A DNA stretch of 64,000 bases from Amoebidium appalachense. Its lineage: Eukaryota; Ichthyosporea. How positions within the stretch are numbered: the first letter of the stretch is position 1; each line of letters begins with the position of its first letter. The position numbers and the translations under genes were made by a program. Shown one piece after another: positions 26,407-38,985 of this stretch. The stretch covers positions 5,456,001-5,520,000 of the forward strand of contig CAVNZM010000009.1 in the NCBI GenBank assembly GCA_963693365.1, given 5' to 3'. The notes beneath the pieces were generated by a model. The model had not been told where the DNA came from. It made no database searches and worked only from the letters and a program-made list of their open reading frames with translations.

Positions 26407-29400
26407 ATGCCTAATTTATCCTTCTTCTTCTGGAATGCTCGGACACTGGGCCCCCAAAAGGGCCTCCCCCCCGGGACACTCGACGATAAAATCAGCTACA
26501 TACAACAACAGACAAACAACCACACGTTTACAGTGATTTGCGAAACACAGTTTAAAAACCACCACAAATTCAACTCTACATTGGTCGACACATCCACACA
26601 CCCCGGTTACGCGAAAAACCGAGGCATTATTGTACTTGCCGCGCCACACGTGAGAGTGAAGTGCAAACCGGTAGCAAAAACGGAATTCTGGGTTTCCATA
26701 GAGTTTATTTCTAATGTTTTTACTTTTGTATATTACCCACCATCTATGTCGGTTGCCGAATTGACTCACGAGTTGTCACAGTTACCAATGTCCACTGTTA
26801 TTTTAGGTGATTTTAACACGTGACTCCATCACACAGACACACTGCAGGTGAGTGTCGGGTACCCATCTAAGCCCCCGGAGCGCGCTATCCCTTTAGCAAG
26901 GTATTTCCAAGGTCACACTTTGCGGTTCTCTCGAATATCCCATGCCCACAACACCGACTGGGGAGTGAGTGGCCTTTTGGCCATCAACCATGTCAAAACT
27001 CTCTCTCCCTCCTAACCTCTCTAGGTCATCTGACCACTCTCCTATCCTTTTCCTACCCAAGATCTCCCTTGATCTGCTCCCCCCTCCTCCTCCCACCTTT
27101 CGCCTCCGTCTACCCCAGCTCAAGTCACAGTGGGGTAGAGTTGATGTATGTGTATGCTATGCAGCGAAACACCCTATATATATGCGCCTATTAGAATCTG
27201 CACAAGCCAGCCCAGATTCACATCTCGTACTAGATACATGCACTAACTTTATTGTTGATGATTTAATGGATCTCGGTGATTATGCTGGTGGTGGTAGGAA
27301 GGAATATCCCGATGCTCTCTTGTTACCAAACACCACTCCCGCTAGACTTAGGTGAGCCCCTGTCTCTAAAGGAAAGCTTGCGCCGGCTTGCTAGTATACG
27401 TACGAATCGATTTGGCCCCATTGCTCGTATTATTGGTGATACCAGGCTGGAGACCCCCTCATAGACTCTGATAAGTATTTCTCGGAACTGTTTAAATATA
27501 GGACCCCCGCTCAGAAACCTATTGTGTGGCCTGTAGACCCATCTATCCCCATAGAATCGATCCTCCCCTTTTTCAGTCCCGATACCAAATGGTCTAGAGT
27601 GATATCTAGCTATAGCTCTAGTAAGTCTGGTGGACCTGATTGACTTCCTGCTGGGGTTCTTAAAATCCTTGTTCCCTCTTACCCACAAAAGGAAAGTGAT
27701 CGTGCTATTAAACCTGATCTTACTATTATGTTAAGCTCTCTTTTTTCTTGGTGTGTTAAATGTGGACATGTCCCGTCATCTTGGTTAGATACCTTAGTGA
27801 TCCCCATAGTTAAGAAGGACTCTGAGGGGCCCATATCATCTTTTCGCCCCATCACACTAACCCACGTTGTTCGTAGATTCTTTGAAGCTTGCTTACTTAG
27901 GTTATTTGCACATCACCCTAGGTTTCAATATATTCTTCACATACACCCATGCCAATCCGCTTTTCGTAAGAACAATTCATGTTATGTTCAAATAATGGCA
28001 CTGCACGATTCTATGCAAGTTGGTGCACGATATGTTGGCTTTATTGATTGGAAGACTGCTTACGATTCTGTCTCCCCTGGTCTCCTATGGGAAAAGCTTG
28101 TTGCACGGGGTGCACCACACTGCATTGGTGTTCTGTTACAGGCACTCTTGTCTCAAACCTATGGTAGAGCTGTGGTTAATGGGCATCTTTCATATGGCTT
28201 TGCTCGTACTAGAGGTCTCTTGCAGGGTTCATTGCTTAGCCCCTTTTTGTTTAGCCTATTTATATATGATTTGGCTGTCAAGATTTATGCCGAAAATGAT
28301 GACCCTATTAATAACTTTCCGCCTGCACTTCTCTATGCTGATGATCTGTCCCTCCTTGCCCGTACCCCTAGACGCCTGCAAAGATTGTTCGATGTAGTGT
28401 CAGAGTGGTGCAAGGCAAACCTTATGATCCTTAACATAGACAAATGTGGTGTTGTTGTACCTGATATAGCTAACAATTTACACACATTTACATTATCATC
28501 TAAACCTGTACCTATAGTTCCAGAATACAAATATCTTGGTGTTCCGGTTAATTCTGTTGGTGTTATGTTTTCCTATATGGTCGAAAAATGGGTAGAGTTG
28601 GCTCGTAAGCGGTTAGCTTTCTTCTCGGCTAATATTTTTAAAGACACACCCCTCCATCCTTCTATTAGACTTACATTTATCCGCACTTTTGTCGTCCCGG
28701 CATGTGAATATGGTTTACCCCTTCTCGCCGCTTGGATCAAGAAAGAGAGAACTAGAGCGCTTAAACCCTTGGCAAATTTCCTTGAAGCAGAAGTTGCCTC
28801 CTTTCTATCTAACAACTGTTGTAAACCTGGGCCTGTAACGCTCTCGATATATGGTCTGGTCCCAATAGCTGCTAGAGTATCCCATCTCGCGCTGAAATTC
28901 AATAAGCGCATAAGCCGCTTAAAGAAGTATTTGCCCTCCCACCCTCTCTTCTCTATCCGACCTGTCCCCTCCTCACCTCTCCCCTCTTTCCTTCCCTCTC
29001 TTTCTCCTTCTCCCCTGGGCGCAAATACAAATAAACCCCACAAAAGTGTGTGTGTGACTTTGGACTACCACCTACTTATTAAACATGTACACAATCACAA
29101 GATAATCACGCAATATAACAAATGGAAAAAGATACCACACGACACTAGACCCGATGAAAGCAGACACCTTGAAAAACCAAGCCTTATGTCTCGTTTTACA
29201 TATGTCGGACCGCCTTAACCATATTGCCAAATATGGCACTCGCAAATGTATAACACGTAAATACATATTACCTTCCTGTAGAACTGGTCTTTCTCTAGCT
29301 GATGGTATTATTGATCAATTACCACGCTTTTACTGTACACGAGCTATACAGTGGAGATCTAATACATAAGTATAAGGTGGCATCGTTTGCATGCCCAAAC

Positions 29401-29621
29401 AACACACACACACACCAGTTTAAACGGTCATGTATCGCCAAATGCAGTTTGATAGACCACATAATACCGCAACACACACAGGTCACATTCACAACAGACA
29501 CCCAGAAAGATAGCCTACCTGTAAATTACAACATCCTTGATTTTATACTAAACACGCGTAACTACGACCTGTTTATTATAGGTATTGATTGGCTTGAGAA
29601 ACACATCCCTACAAAATTCTA

Positions 29622-29622
<1 letters not shown>
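26407..29622 (+). mobile_element. Decayed non-LTR (LINE) retrotransposon, APE endonuclease plus reverse transcriptase
   Basis: An autonomous retroelement now broken. The N-terminal part (26407-26823) has FFWNARTLGPQKG, ICETQ and ILGDFNT, typical of an APE-type endonuclease, then a TGA. In another frame (from 26969) SSDHSPI gives the catalytic SDH motif. A third frame covers 27360-27464. The reverse transcriptase (27728-29218, about 496 codons) has SAFRKNNS, FIDWKTAYDSV, GLLQGSLLSPFLF and the catalytic LLYADDLSLL, and its frame also contains a TGA at 27641. At least three frameshifts and two in-frame TGA codons show a dead copy. Downstream frames to 29622 look like its eroded 3' part, ending at a (CA)n tract. 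The AT-rich codon use contrasts with the GC-rich host exons. No zinc knuckle or RNase H was seen. Confidence 0.9.

Positions 29623-29704
<82 letters not shown>
29623..29704 (+). repeat. (CA)n tract at the retrotransposon 3' end
   Basis: About 40 CA units directly follow the last retroelement-like frame (FIIGIDWLEKHIPTKF, TAG at 29620). It is either the element's own repeat tail or its target site. Confidence 0.85.
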
Positions 29705-29705
<1 letters not shown>

Positions 29706-30138
29706 CCAGCTGATACCGAGTGTCCCAGGGGCCCTATTTTGACAATGAAGATGGCGCCAAATGCCCCTATAAGCTTATACCAGTATTTCTCATCTCTTTA
29801 TTCACCAACCTTTTTCCTAAAGCACCAAACCTCAGGCAGGCTTTTTCTAAGTAGAGTTGAGTCTTACCTTCGTTTTTACAGGGCCGATTGTAGAATGTGG
29901 CCCAGATTCCATGTCAAACTATTGATCCATTGACCACATTCCTCCTAATGACTCCCCACATTCTTTCCTCGATCCGCCGGCGGCTCCCCCTAGATTAACC
30001 ATATGGCCAATACTAGACACCAATCAGTGAATTTGGTGAAGGTGCCAATACCACCACATGTCGGTGTCCAAGTTGATGATCATTCTACAGGCTGATATTA
30101 GTCACTTTCGGGTGAATCCCCTCCTGGGTGGTGGTGCC

Positions 30139-30171
<33 letters not shown>

Positions 30172-30304
30172 AGGTAGCGTACGGTTGTGTACAGCTTAAA
30201 GAAAGCGGTGGTTGGTTGTGGTAGTGCAAGAAAGAGAGGGACTAGAAACGTAAGAGAGGAAGTAAGAGAGAAGAAAGTGTCCAAAAGCTATATACGACAA
30301 CATG

Positions 30305-30342
<38 letters not shown>

Positions 30343-30519
30343 ACACACACACACAAAAAAAAAACAAAAAAAAACTAACCCCACCCCCCCTCTCTTCCCC
30401 GGTGTCTCATGGCCTGCACCAATGATCCATTACAGCTGTCCAGTGTAGTGTGTGTAATTCTGCAAACCCCCCTCCCCCCCCCCCCCCCCCTCTCCCCCTC
30501 CTCCTCCTCGGTGCCACTG
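29705..30519. other. Spacer with C-runs
   Basis: No gene is supported. It contains two C-runs (30140-30171 and 30306-30342), the second followed by a CA/A tract, and ordinary sequence between. Confidence 0.5.
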
Positions 30520-30705
30520 CTACTTTTTCGGCTTACTTTTGCTTCCCTTGGGTCTACCAACACCCCTATGGCCCCTGTTTTGCACATCAGCCTCCCTCTC
30601 GTGCCGTGCAATCAGAAGCTTGAGTTTGCTTATGTTCTCGTTTCCCGTTAGCTTGATTCCGTACCCCACCACTCGTTGGAAAGTGTGGCTTTGTTTTCCT
30701 TCTGC
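30520..30705 (-). CDS. Terminal exon of an unidentified protein with an AT-hook-like tail
   Basis: I do not recognise the gene. The frame is open from an acceptor-like ACCCAG at about 30706 to TAG. It encodes about 61 residues with protein-like composition: HTNPPAEGKQSHTFQRVVGY, then GIKLTGNENISKLKLLIAR, then HEREADVQNRGHRGVGRPKG with a Lys-rich end. GRPKGSK resembles an AT-hook or a basic nuclear tail. Upstream exons are uncertain; candidates lie at 31810-32220 on the same strand. A C-run immediately upstream (30751-30782) may make the local assembly unreliable. Confidence 0.4.
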   Translation of the reverse strand, partial: AEGKQSHTFQRVVGYGIKLTGNENISKLKLLIARHEREADVQNRGHRGVGRPKGSKSKPKK

Positions 30706-30748
30706 GGGCGGGTTTGTGTGCTGGGTGCATTGCTGAGTTAATATCTTA

Positions 30749-30750
<2 letters not shown>

Positions 30751-30783
<33 letters not shown>

Positions 30784-30911
30784 CCCACCCGCCAGCCCGC
30801 CCACCCACCCGCCCCGCCCGCCCGCCCCCGGTCCTGTGGGTCCTACTTCTGGGCTGCGGAGGTTTTTTATTTTTATATTTATTTTTATATTTATTTTTAT
30901 TTACTCTTTTT

Positions 30912-30953
<42 letters not shown>

Positions 30954-31022
30954 ACACACACCGTGCACCGTGACACGGAGGCACGGACACACACACCCAC
31001 ACCCACATTGTGATACACGCGT

Positions 31023-31070
<48 letters not shown>

Positions 31071-31450
31071 AGTGACACACGAGGACAAAATCCAAGTGAA
31101 CACACAGACATGTGCACACATTCCCACCCTCCCCCCCCCCCCCCCCCCCCCCCCCCCCCACAAAAACAAAAAACAAAAAACAAAAAACGTTCCGCCCGTA
31201 AAAAGGACCCACAGGGCAGGGGGGAAAGGGGGAGGGAGGGACTCCGGCAGGGAAGGGGGGAGGTTGGGGGGAGACGCACACACACACCGTGCACCGCCAC
31301 ACGGATACACGCACAAACACAATACATACATACATATATAGTATATATATATATATATATATATATAGTATATATATACTATATGATATATATAGTATAT
31401 ATACTATATATATATAGTGTATATATATATATAACACCCAAAAAAAAAAA
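30751..31450. repeat. C-run, G-run, (CA)n and (TA)n cluster
   Basis: C-run 30751-30782, TTTTATAT-type A/T repeat 30867-30905, G-run 30923-30951, (CA)n 31026-31068, C-run 31133-31159, and an imperfect palindrome of (TA)n with GTATA/TATAC interruptions at 31336-31432. No exon. Confidence 0.85.
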
Positions 31451-31611
31451 AAAAAGTGGCCCTGGGCCACTCCAAACTTTCCGAAAATTAAAGAAAAAAG
31501 GTACACGAATGCGTGTGCGTGTGTGTGCGCGCACACACGGTGTGTTTGTGTGTGTATACGTGCGTGTGTGTCTGAGTGGGTGGGTGTCTGAGTGTGTAAA
31601 TGTGTGTATGT

Positions 31612-31756
<145 letters not shown>

Positions 31757-32047
31757 ACGTGTGCGTGCTACGTGTGCGGGTGTGTTCCTTATGTGCGAGG
31801 TGAGGGCGGAGATTTTTTTGCTACCAGGGTCAGGGTACTAGCTATCGTCAGGTGCTTAGGAAGAGTAAGACCCGGGCACATAAACCTGTAGTACAAATTG
31901 TACACCATATCCACACACCCACACAAACACCCACACAGACACACACCTGGGGGATTGATCGCTGTATGTGTCGTCATCATGCTCAACCGGCGCTGCAGCT
32001 GCGTTTTTGTAATTTTTTGCTGTTTATTCTCCACCCTTCATCACAGC

Positions 32048-32219
32048 AAGCTTTTTTGTTGCTTGCGGAATCCTCTAGGCCGCCTCTTCACTTGGCCTTT
32101 AACTGCCCCATTTATAAATGCCTCACCCTCGGGCTCATCAGCCCCCTGCATGAAGTGGCGCGAAAAAGCCCGCACGCGCCAAAATATTTCCCCCGGCTCC
32201 CTAAGCTCGTGGTCCTATA
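32048..32219 (-). CDS. Possible exon of an unidentified acidic/basic protein
   Basis: After TTATAG at 32220 a frame stays open to TGA at 32048: DHELREPGEIFWRVRAFSR, HFMQGADEPEGEAFINGAV and KGQVKRRPRGFRKQQKSLL. It is an acidic patch followed by a strongly basic patch. It may belong to the same gene as the AT-hook-like exon at 30520, with a small intermediate exon around 31950-32012 (frame EHDDDTYSDQSP). All splice assignments here are tentative. Confidence 0.3.
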
Positions 32220-32895
32220 ATAAGATCTCATCTCGCCAGCACGCGGCCGTGTCAGCGGCTAGGCATCCCCCCCCCCCCCCCCCCCCCCCACCCACCCCCC
32301 CCCCTCCCCTCCCCCTCCCCTCCCCTCCCCCTTCCCCCCCCCCCCCCCCCCCCCACCACCTATGCCGCTGAGGGCCCACTGGTCTCCCCTCTCTCCACCC
32401 CTTGGAATCATATCACGAGAGCGCATTTACTTGTCGCTGAGCCTCACTGAGTGACGAAGACGATAGTGTCCCTGTCGAGAAACCCCACAGCCAAAACCTC
32501 GGGTACAAAACGGGATAAAATTACCTGTACAAAGGTCACTAAAAACCTTGTGCACGCAGGTACGCACACGTCTACGGGTACACACAGCACACACGCGCAG
32601 CCGGCCACCCAGACGCGCGTACACACATCATAGACTGCCACAGTGTTAAGCAATATGCTCGGCACATACAATGCGTACACAAACACAATGCAAGTTCTCC
32701 CTCTTTTTCTCACTTACTCCTCGTATCCTCCCCCCCTCCCCTAAGAGTCTCTGGCACAAACAATGCATGCATATGGCATCACCAGCCACAGAAATACACA
32801 GCCACATACGTATCAATACACACCCACATGTCGTGGAAGGCACATGAACGCCTGTGCCAGGGTAATGTGTATGCGCTATGAAAGAAAACTTCACC

Positions 32896-32980
<85 letters not shown>

Positions 32981-33460
32981 CCTCTTCGCTGGCACACACA
33001 CATAAATTTATCAAGGCAGCAATGCCTACTACTGAGGGTATTGTGCGCACACACGTACATGCAGTCAAACATCCCCATCGTACTGCACATACACCCACCC
33101 ACATGTACTTGGCGCACACAGGTGGTAGACGCACACACGCGCATGCACATGTTGTGCATGGTAGCACTGCCAATTATTCAATATCATTGAAGTGCTGATC
33201 GGTCAGAACAAAGGGAAGAAGTCACCCGTTGGAAGTGGCGGTGGTGGGGAGAGGGTTGGGGAGGCTGGGGGAGGAGAAGGGAAAGGATAGGGAGAGGGGG
33301 GTGGAGGAGTGGGGGGAGAGGGGGGGGGAGAAAGAGGCGAGTCTCGAGGGCTCGAGGTGAGCAGCCGGGATTCGGAGGGAGCTGTACGTACGGACTCCCG
33401 GGGCCGGGGGAGGGGAGATCTATAATGATTGCATGCTACTGGTCAGCTTGGGAATCGACC

Positions 33461-33498
<38 letters not shown>

Positions 33499-33712
33499 GG
33501 GCAGGAAAGGACCTAACCATGCCCCTCGAGCAGGTGGGTTTCCTTGCCGATTCCCCCTCTCCGGATCCCCCCCCCCCCCATATATATAGTGAAGGGGAGG
33601 GGGAAAGGGGGGGGAGGGAGGGAGGGGGAGGAGGGAGGGACCACCAGGGAGGACCTCAATAATGACTACAGTCCTGCCCACCTCCCCCTCCCCCCCCACC
33701 CCCCCCCCACCC

Positions 33713-33777
<65 letters not shown>

Positions 33778-33985
33778 TTCAAAAATTCCTTACGCTGACT
33801 GCTCGTGTCTTCATGATCATGATTTTCTGTCACTGTTCACATAGTCGGTCCCCTTAAAATTTTAAAAAAAATAGCTACTACACATTATTAAACGATGACA
33901 CGTTCATCCAGAAGCAGCAAGCACAGCTGCTGACATATCAAAGTTTCACCACCATGGTTGTTTGAACTATGAACTGTTCATGGCC

Positions 33986-34029
<44 letters not shown>

Positions 34030-34640
34030 TGTGTACACGTGCGCATAAGCCATGATATGTATCGTCCCCCTCCGGACCTGAGAGGCTCTGCCCCCCCCCC
34101 CCCCCCCCCCTCCCCCCCTCCTCGCCCCGCGGTCACAGTAAACACTTGCGCAGTAGAACATCTCGCCTAGACACTCAAGAAACAGCCACTTGGCCTTGTT
34201 CGTTACATTTGGTTTTCTGTTTATTTTTGGCCTGTCTATGCCTATTTTCTACAAAAGTCTGCTCTGTGCCGAATATCGTCACTAATAATAATACTCTTTA
34301 GTCAAACCCAGCTTCCGCTCGCATGACACCCCCTCCCCCCATCCCCCCCCTTCCCCCCCCCCCTTCGAGGTACATTGTGGTCAGGTGGTCTGAAAGGACT
34401 ACCAGTCGCCTGTCTCTGTCTGCCTAAAAAAGTGCTAGAAGCTCGACAAGAACAGAGAACATACTAGTCATTCCTTCTAACCCAACACAATACATTCAGC
34501 GTGAACAACTAACTAATTAATTCTGAACTCAAAGAGTGCAAACTCGCAGTGCAAGACATTTCTTGTGTCCCCAGTTATAGGGCTCTTTGCTAATAGGGAC
34601 ACCAAGGGCCATCCCCACCCACCCATGCCCCACACACTGT
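32220..34640. other. Repeat-rich spacer downstream of the Max-like gene
   Basis: No supported gene. It holds a C-rich tract (32268-32356), (CA)n at 32897-32979, a G-run (33463-33497), (CA)n at 33714-33772, (TG)n at 33988-34034 and C-runs near 34091-34120 and 34330-34365. A minus-strand frame at 32444-32560 (FVQVILSRFVPEVLAVGFLD) looks protein-like but could not be joined to anything. Confidence 0.45.
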
Positions 34641-34727
34641 CTATGTTCCTCCCCGGCATCTGCTGCAGTAGCCACCGCCTGCCGCTGCACACTCCTGCAG
34701 TTGCACACACAGGTCAGCTTGTCCGTC

Positions 34728-34766
<39 letters not shown>

Positions 34767-35364
34767 CCCGGGCACCTACGGCATGGATGCAGCGGCGGCA
34801 GACCTTGCAACCCACCATGTTTGCTGTCCATGCCATGCCGCATGTGCATGCATCGTGCTGCTGCTGCTCATCCTCCGTGTCACTGGCATCATCCACTATG
34901 TCGATCTCCGCACTGCTCTCGCTGCCCTCTGGCCCCCCCTGCAGCACAACCCTGCCCCCCTGCCCGTGCCCGGCCACAGTCACGTGACCCCGCCTGTCTG
35001 CCTGGCTGCCCCCTGCCCTGCGTCCGCCTGCCCCCATATCAGCTACCCCCCTGCCCTCACCCCTCACCCCCCCACCCCCATGGCCCCACAGCACATGCCA
35101 GCAGGCCCTTACCTTGCTGGGGCCTACGGGCCACCTCATGGGGCCCATCCTCGCCCATATCCATGTCAAACACCCTGCCACCAGCCAGTCAGCACCCGCC
35201 TGTCTACCCCTCCTGTTCTCCCCCCCCCCCTCGCCCCTCCCCCCTCACCCGTCGTCTCTGTCGTCTGTGTGGTCCACCGCCATGGGTGCTGGGCTAAAGT
35301 CCATGCCTACTGAGGACATGCTGTGCCGCCGCACACTGCACACCCTCCCGTTACTGCTGATATT

Positions 35365-35397
<33 letters not shown>

Positions 35398-35747
35398 ACC
35401 TCTCGCAGAAGTTAGTGAACAGTCCGACCTCAGCAGCCAGCTCCAGGTCCTCTGCTGCCTCACTGCGGCTGATCTTGCGCTGCCGTCCCACCGTCTCCTC
35501 CCCATCCCCCCTAGGGCCCAGCCAGTCAGGTCAGCCCATCCCCTCACAGTGTGCCGATAGGCACTTTGTCTACCAGCCATCCCGCAGGCAGCAGCAGCCC
35601 ATGGCCACACGGTGTCATAAGAAGCTCCTAACAACAGGGGGCCCAGCCATGCAGGGCTGGTAGGAAGTAACAAATGTTTCTCGGCCACACCATAGCATCT
35701 GGTACCATGTCACAATTATCCTTCACACAGTACACGTCCCCTTAACC

Positions 35748-35778
<31 letters not shown>

Positions 35779-36103
35779 AAACCTGGTCATACCCACACCC
35801 ACACCCCCCCCCATACACTCCGCTACCCTTCCACCAAAAGGGAACATGAACACTAAGTGGGTGATTGTGACCAAGACACGGCATGGGGGAGGGGTGCCCT
35901 ACCGTGCTGCACGTTTTCTCTCGTGGGCGGCAAAGACCGCCTGTGTGGGCAGGCTCTGGCTCAGCAACCTGCCCCCCTGTCAGCACCCACCCACCCACAC
36001 CCAGCACCATGCCCCACCTGACAACACACACCACCCACGACGACACATCCTTCCATGTGCCACGTCTCCTCTGCTCCCAACCCCTTCACCTCGCCAACGA
36101 AAC

Positions 36104-36139
<36 letters not shown>

Positions 36140-36960
36140 CCTCCTCTCTCCCCCTCAGCAATTCTGTGTTTCGGTCGGCCCAAAGCAAAACATCCACAGC
36201 TCATCTATGCCCTTCTTTTTCACCCTCTGCCGTCTGTACATCTATCTCAACTTAATGCACACACCTTCTCCCTCTATTCCCTCCATTTTTTACGTTCTTG
36301 GGGTATTGCCACTGACCCTTGTGGTGGGGCTGCATGTGTGCGCTGGTGTGGGGGCACAGCCAGCCCCTCCTTCCTCTGTCTTTGCCGGTGGCCCACTCTG
36401 CCCTAGCCCGCCTGGCCCCTCACATCAGCAACCCCCCCCCCCCCCCTCTCCCGGGTGGGCAGCACACCGGCATCAGCCGCAGGGTTTGGCACCGCATAGG
36501 ACCCTGCAACCTTCTGTGGGCCCACAGGTCAGTACCGGCCCTGGCAGAGGGGGAGGGGGGCCTTTGTGAAGCAACCATGTGGGTGTGAGGTCGCGTGCAC
36601 GTGCGCAGGTGTGTGTGCACTCATGCCCCTGCTTGCCACCCACCCACAACACACCCTCCTCTCCCTAGAGGTGTCCCCTGGTGCCGTGAGTGGACCAAGC
36701 AAACAAGGCCCTTGAGACCACTGCTACTCGAGCACTATGAGCGCTGACTCATGCACATGCTATGCAAGGCACCCCCCCCATGCACACAGTGGCTGTGTGG
36801 CTGCCTACCAGGTCGTGGGCCAGTTCAGGCGGCAGCACCATGCTGCCCCCCTTTGCCGCCCTGAGTCTGTCCAGTAGTTCCTGGTTGAGCCGCCGCAGCT
36901 GCCCTATCTCGTGCTCCTGCACACAGACACACGCGCTCAGTCCCTGCTCTATCTCGTGCT

Positions 36961-36997
<37 letters not shown>

Positions 36998-37417
36998 AGT
37001 CCCTGCCCTATCTCGTGCTCCTGCACACACACACACACACAGTCCCTGCCCTATCTCGTGCTCCTGCACAAACACACACACACATACTCAGTCCCTGCCC
37101 TATCTCGTGCTCCTGCACACACACACACAAACACACACACATACTCAGTCCCTGCCCTATCTCGTGCTCCTGCACACACACACACACACGCTCAGTCCCT
37201 GCCCTATCTCGTGCTCCTGCACACACACACACACACACACTCAGTCCCTGCCCTATCTTGTGCTCCTGCACACACACACACACACACATACTCAGTCCCT
37301 GCCCTATCTCGTGCTCCTGCACACACACACACACACACACACATACTCAGGTCCCTGCCCTATCTCGTGCTCCTGCACACACACACACACACTCAGTCCC
37401 TGCCCCATCTCGTGCTC

Positions 37418-37510
<93 letters not shown>

Positions 37511-38383
37511 CTCAGCCCCTGCCTGCCTGCCTGCCTGCACGAGCCACCCCCCACCTGGGCCTGTGTAGCCCTGCGCAGCATGTCTATGTACTCTGTGGAC
37601 CGCACGAGCACCTCCACCGTGGAGGGCCTATCCCCCCGTATGGCCGGCACCTTCTGCTTGAGCTCCTGCACCCCACTCAGTCCAGGCTCAGCTACCCCCG
37701 CCCCCTCCAAAAACCAAAACCACACATGCACACACAAACCAACACCAACACGCAGGCAGCTAAACACATGCAAGCACACACACACACACGAGCACAAACA
37801 CAAGCACGAAAACAGGAGCGCGCACACACACACACGCACACACACACACACACCTATGGCCGAGCACATACAGACAGAAAAAAAAATAACAAGCAAGTAG
37901 ACAGGCCACCGCAGGCCGCTGCACACACAGACAGACAGACAGACAAACACAAATACACACACACGCACACAGACAGCTATACACATGCATGCACACAACA
38001 CCAGCGCACAGGCAGGCAAGTACACACAGCTTAACACACACAGACAGAAACACAAAGCGAGCAAAGCCTCACAGGCGCACAAAAACACGAGCACATATAC
38101 AGGAGCACAAAAGCCCGAACAGTAGCACAAGCACACGCACGTTCATGTGGCGCCCCCACACATGCATAGCGGAAGCCTGTGCGAACATGCCCAGGCACAC
38201 GCACCTGCAGGCGCTCCTTCTGCACTATGCGGCGCTTGCGCTCGAGGGCATTGTGGTTTGCGCGCTTTGCCTCCTCGCTGCGCCCCCGTCAGCACCCCTG
38301 CACAGGCCTGCCCCCAGGCACACACACACGCACCTGCGGACAGGCTCCTGGGGGCTGGGCAGGCTGTGGCTTCTGAAGGACAT
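34641..38383 (-). CDS. Max-like bHLH-leucine zipper protein with C-terminal PHD-like finger
   Basis: Probable nuclear E-box-binding factor. In-phase exons: E1 38383-38334 ([16 protein letters not shown]), E2 38277-38205 with basic region [13 protein letters not shown] (the H..E..R pattern of CACGTG binders such as Max), E3 37665-37555 completing helix-loop-helix ([18 protein letters not shown]), and E4 36916-36809 with the zipper ([17 protein letters not shown]). E5 35976-35903, E6 35510-35400, E7 35335-35249 and E8 from 35174 are acidic or low complexity. E9 (34938 to about 34790) is acidic ([16 protein letters not shown]), then C-x-C-x9-C-x2-C. E10 (34694-34641) continues to AEC-x8-C-x2-C and TAG. 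The joined pattern is C4HC3, as in PHD fingers. The E8-E9 junction is uncertain: the strong donor CAAG|GTAAGG gives the wrong frame, and GAG|GTGGCC fits. An in-frame ATG at 38599 is an alternative start. Confidence 0.82.
36898..37430 (-). repeat. Minisatellite of decoy acceptors before Max-like exon 4
   Basis: Each of ten units repeats the real junction on the sense strand: (GT)n, GCAG, then GAGCACGAGATAGGGCAG, identical to the first 18 bases of exon 4, then GGACTGAGTGTG instead of CTGCGGCGG. Units are 42-58 bp, varying by the (GT)n length. Nine of the ten retain the AG. A pure (CA)n tract (37418-37508) follows. Confidence 0.95.
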
Positions 38384-38985
38384 GGTGCTGTGAGGCCCGC
38401 AAAGGGCGGAGAGGGCCACGGTGTTGGCAGCGGATTGTTCAGGCTGCAGCAGTGCTCCCCCCGCAGCTTGGGGTACACAGCTAATATAGGTGTGTGTGGC
38501 CGTGCGGGCTGTGACTACAGTGACAGTAGTGGTTGCTTGTACATGTAATACGTACGGTGCTTCTGAACGTACAAGGCCCATGATCTTATGAACCGGCATC
38601 GTGGCTCACGGACTGAGCCAGTCGATCGCGATCAACAACAGTCCACACTCGGGCCGGCAACGGCTGTCCTCAAACATTTCACAAACGAAGGTGCGAGGGA
38701 CAACAGGGAGGCCCTGTGCTCAAGGCGTAGCACCCCGCCTTTTACTTTGCGCCCACCCCTCTTGCTGCCCAGCAGTCTGCCCTTTAAGAACCATTACAAG
38801 CAAACAAGCCTAGGAGAGCAAGGCCCAAGCATGGGCCAAGCAGTGTATTGTGGCGTCACGGTGACCACGTTTTCGAGCTACGGTAACCCCCCCCCCCCCC
38901 CCTCCCCCCCCTCCCCCCCGGCGCACACACCCACCTACACACATTGCTGTGGTCTGCGGCCAGCGCACTTTAAAACAGTTTATTA
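38384..38985. promoter_or_regulatory. Spacer between the Max-like gene start and the tropomyosin end
   Basis: About 600 bp. It contains the Max-like promoter/5' region and the tropomyosin 3' flank. The tropomyosin poly(A) signal AATAAA (sense strand, about 38984-38979) lies only a base or two beyond the stop codon. A C-run sits at 38887-38918. Nothing else is recognised. Confidence 0.5.

Noticed and set aside
26821-27643. Reassigned TGA codon, because the retroelement has TGA inside conserved regions
   Set aside because: PepD ends on TGA, other genes on TAA or TAG, and the retroelement also carries frameshifts, so decay explains the stops.
31336-31432. Replication origin or centromere-like AT palindrome
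   Set aside because: Only about 100 bp of interrupted (TA)n; nothing beyond a microsatellite can be supported.
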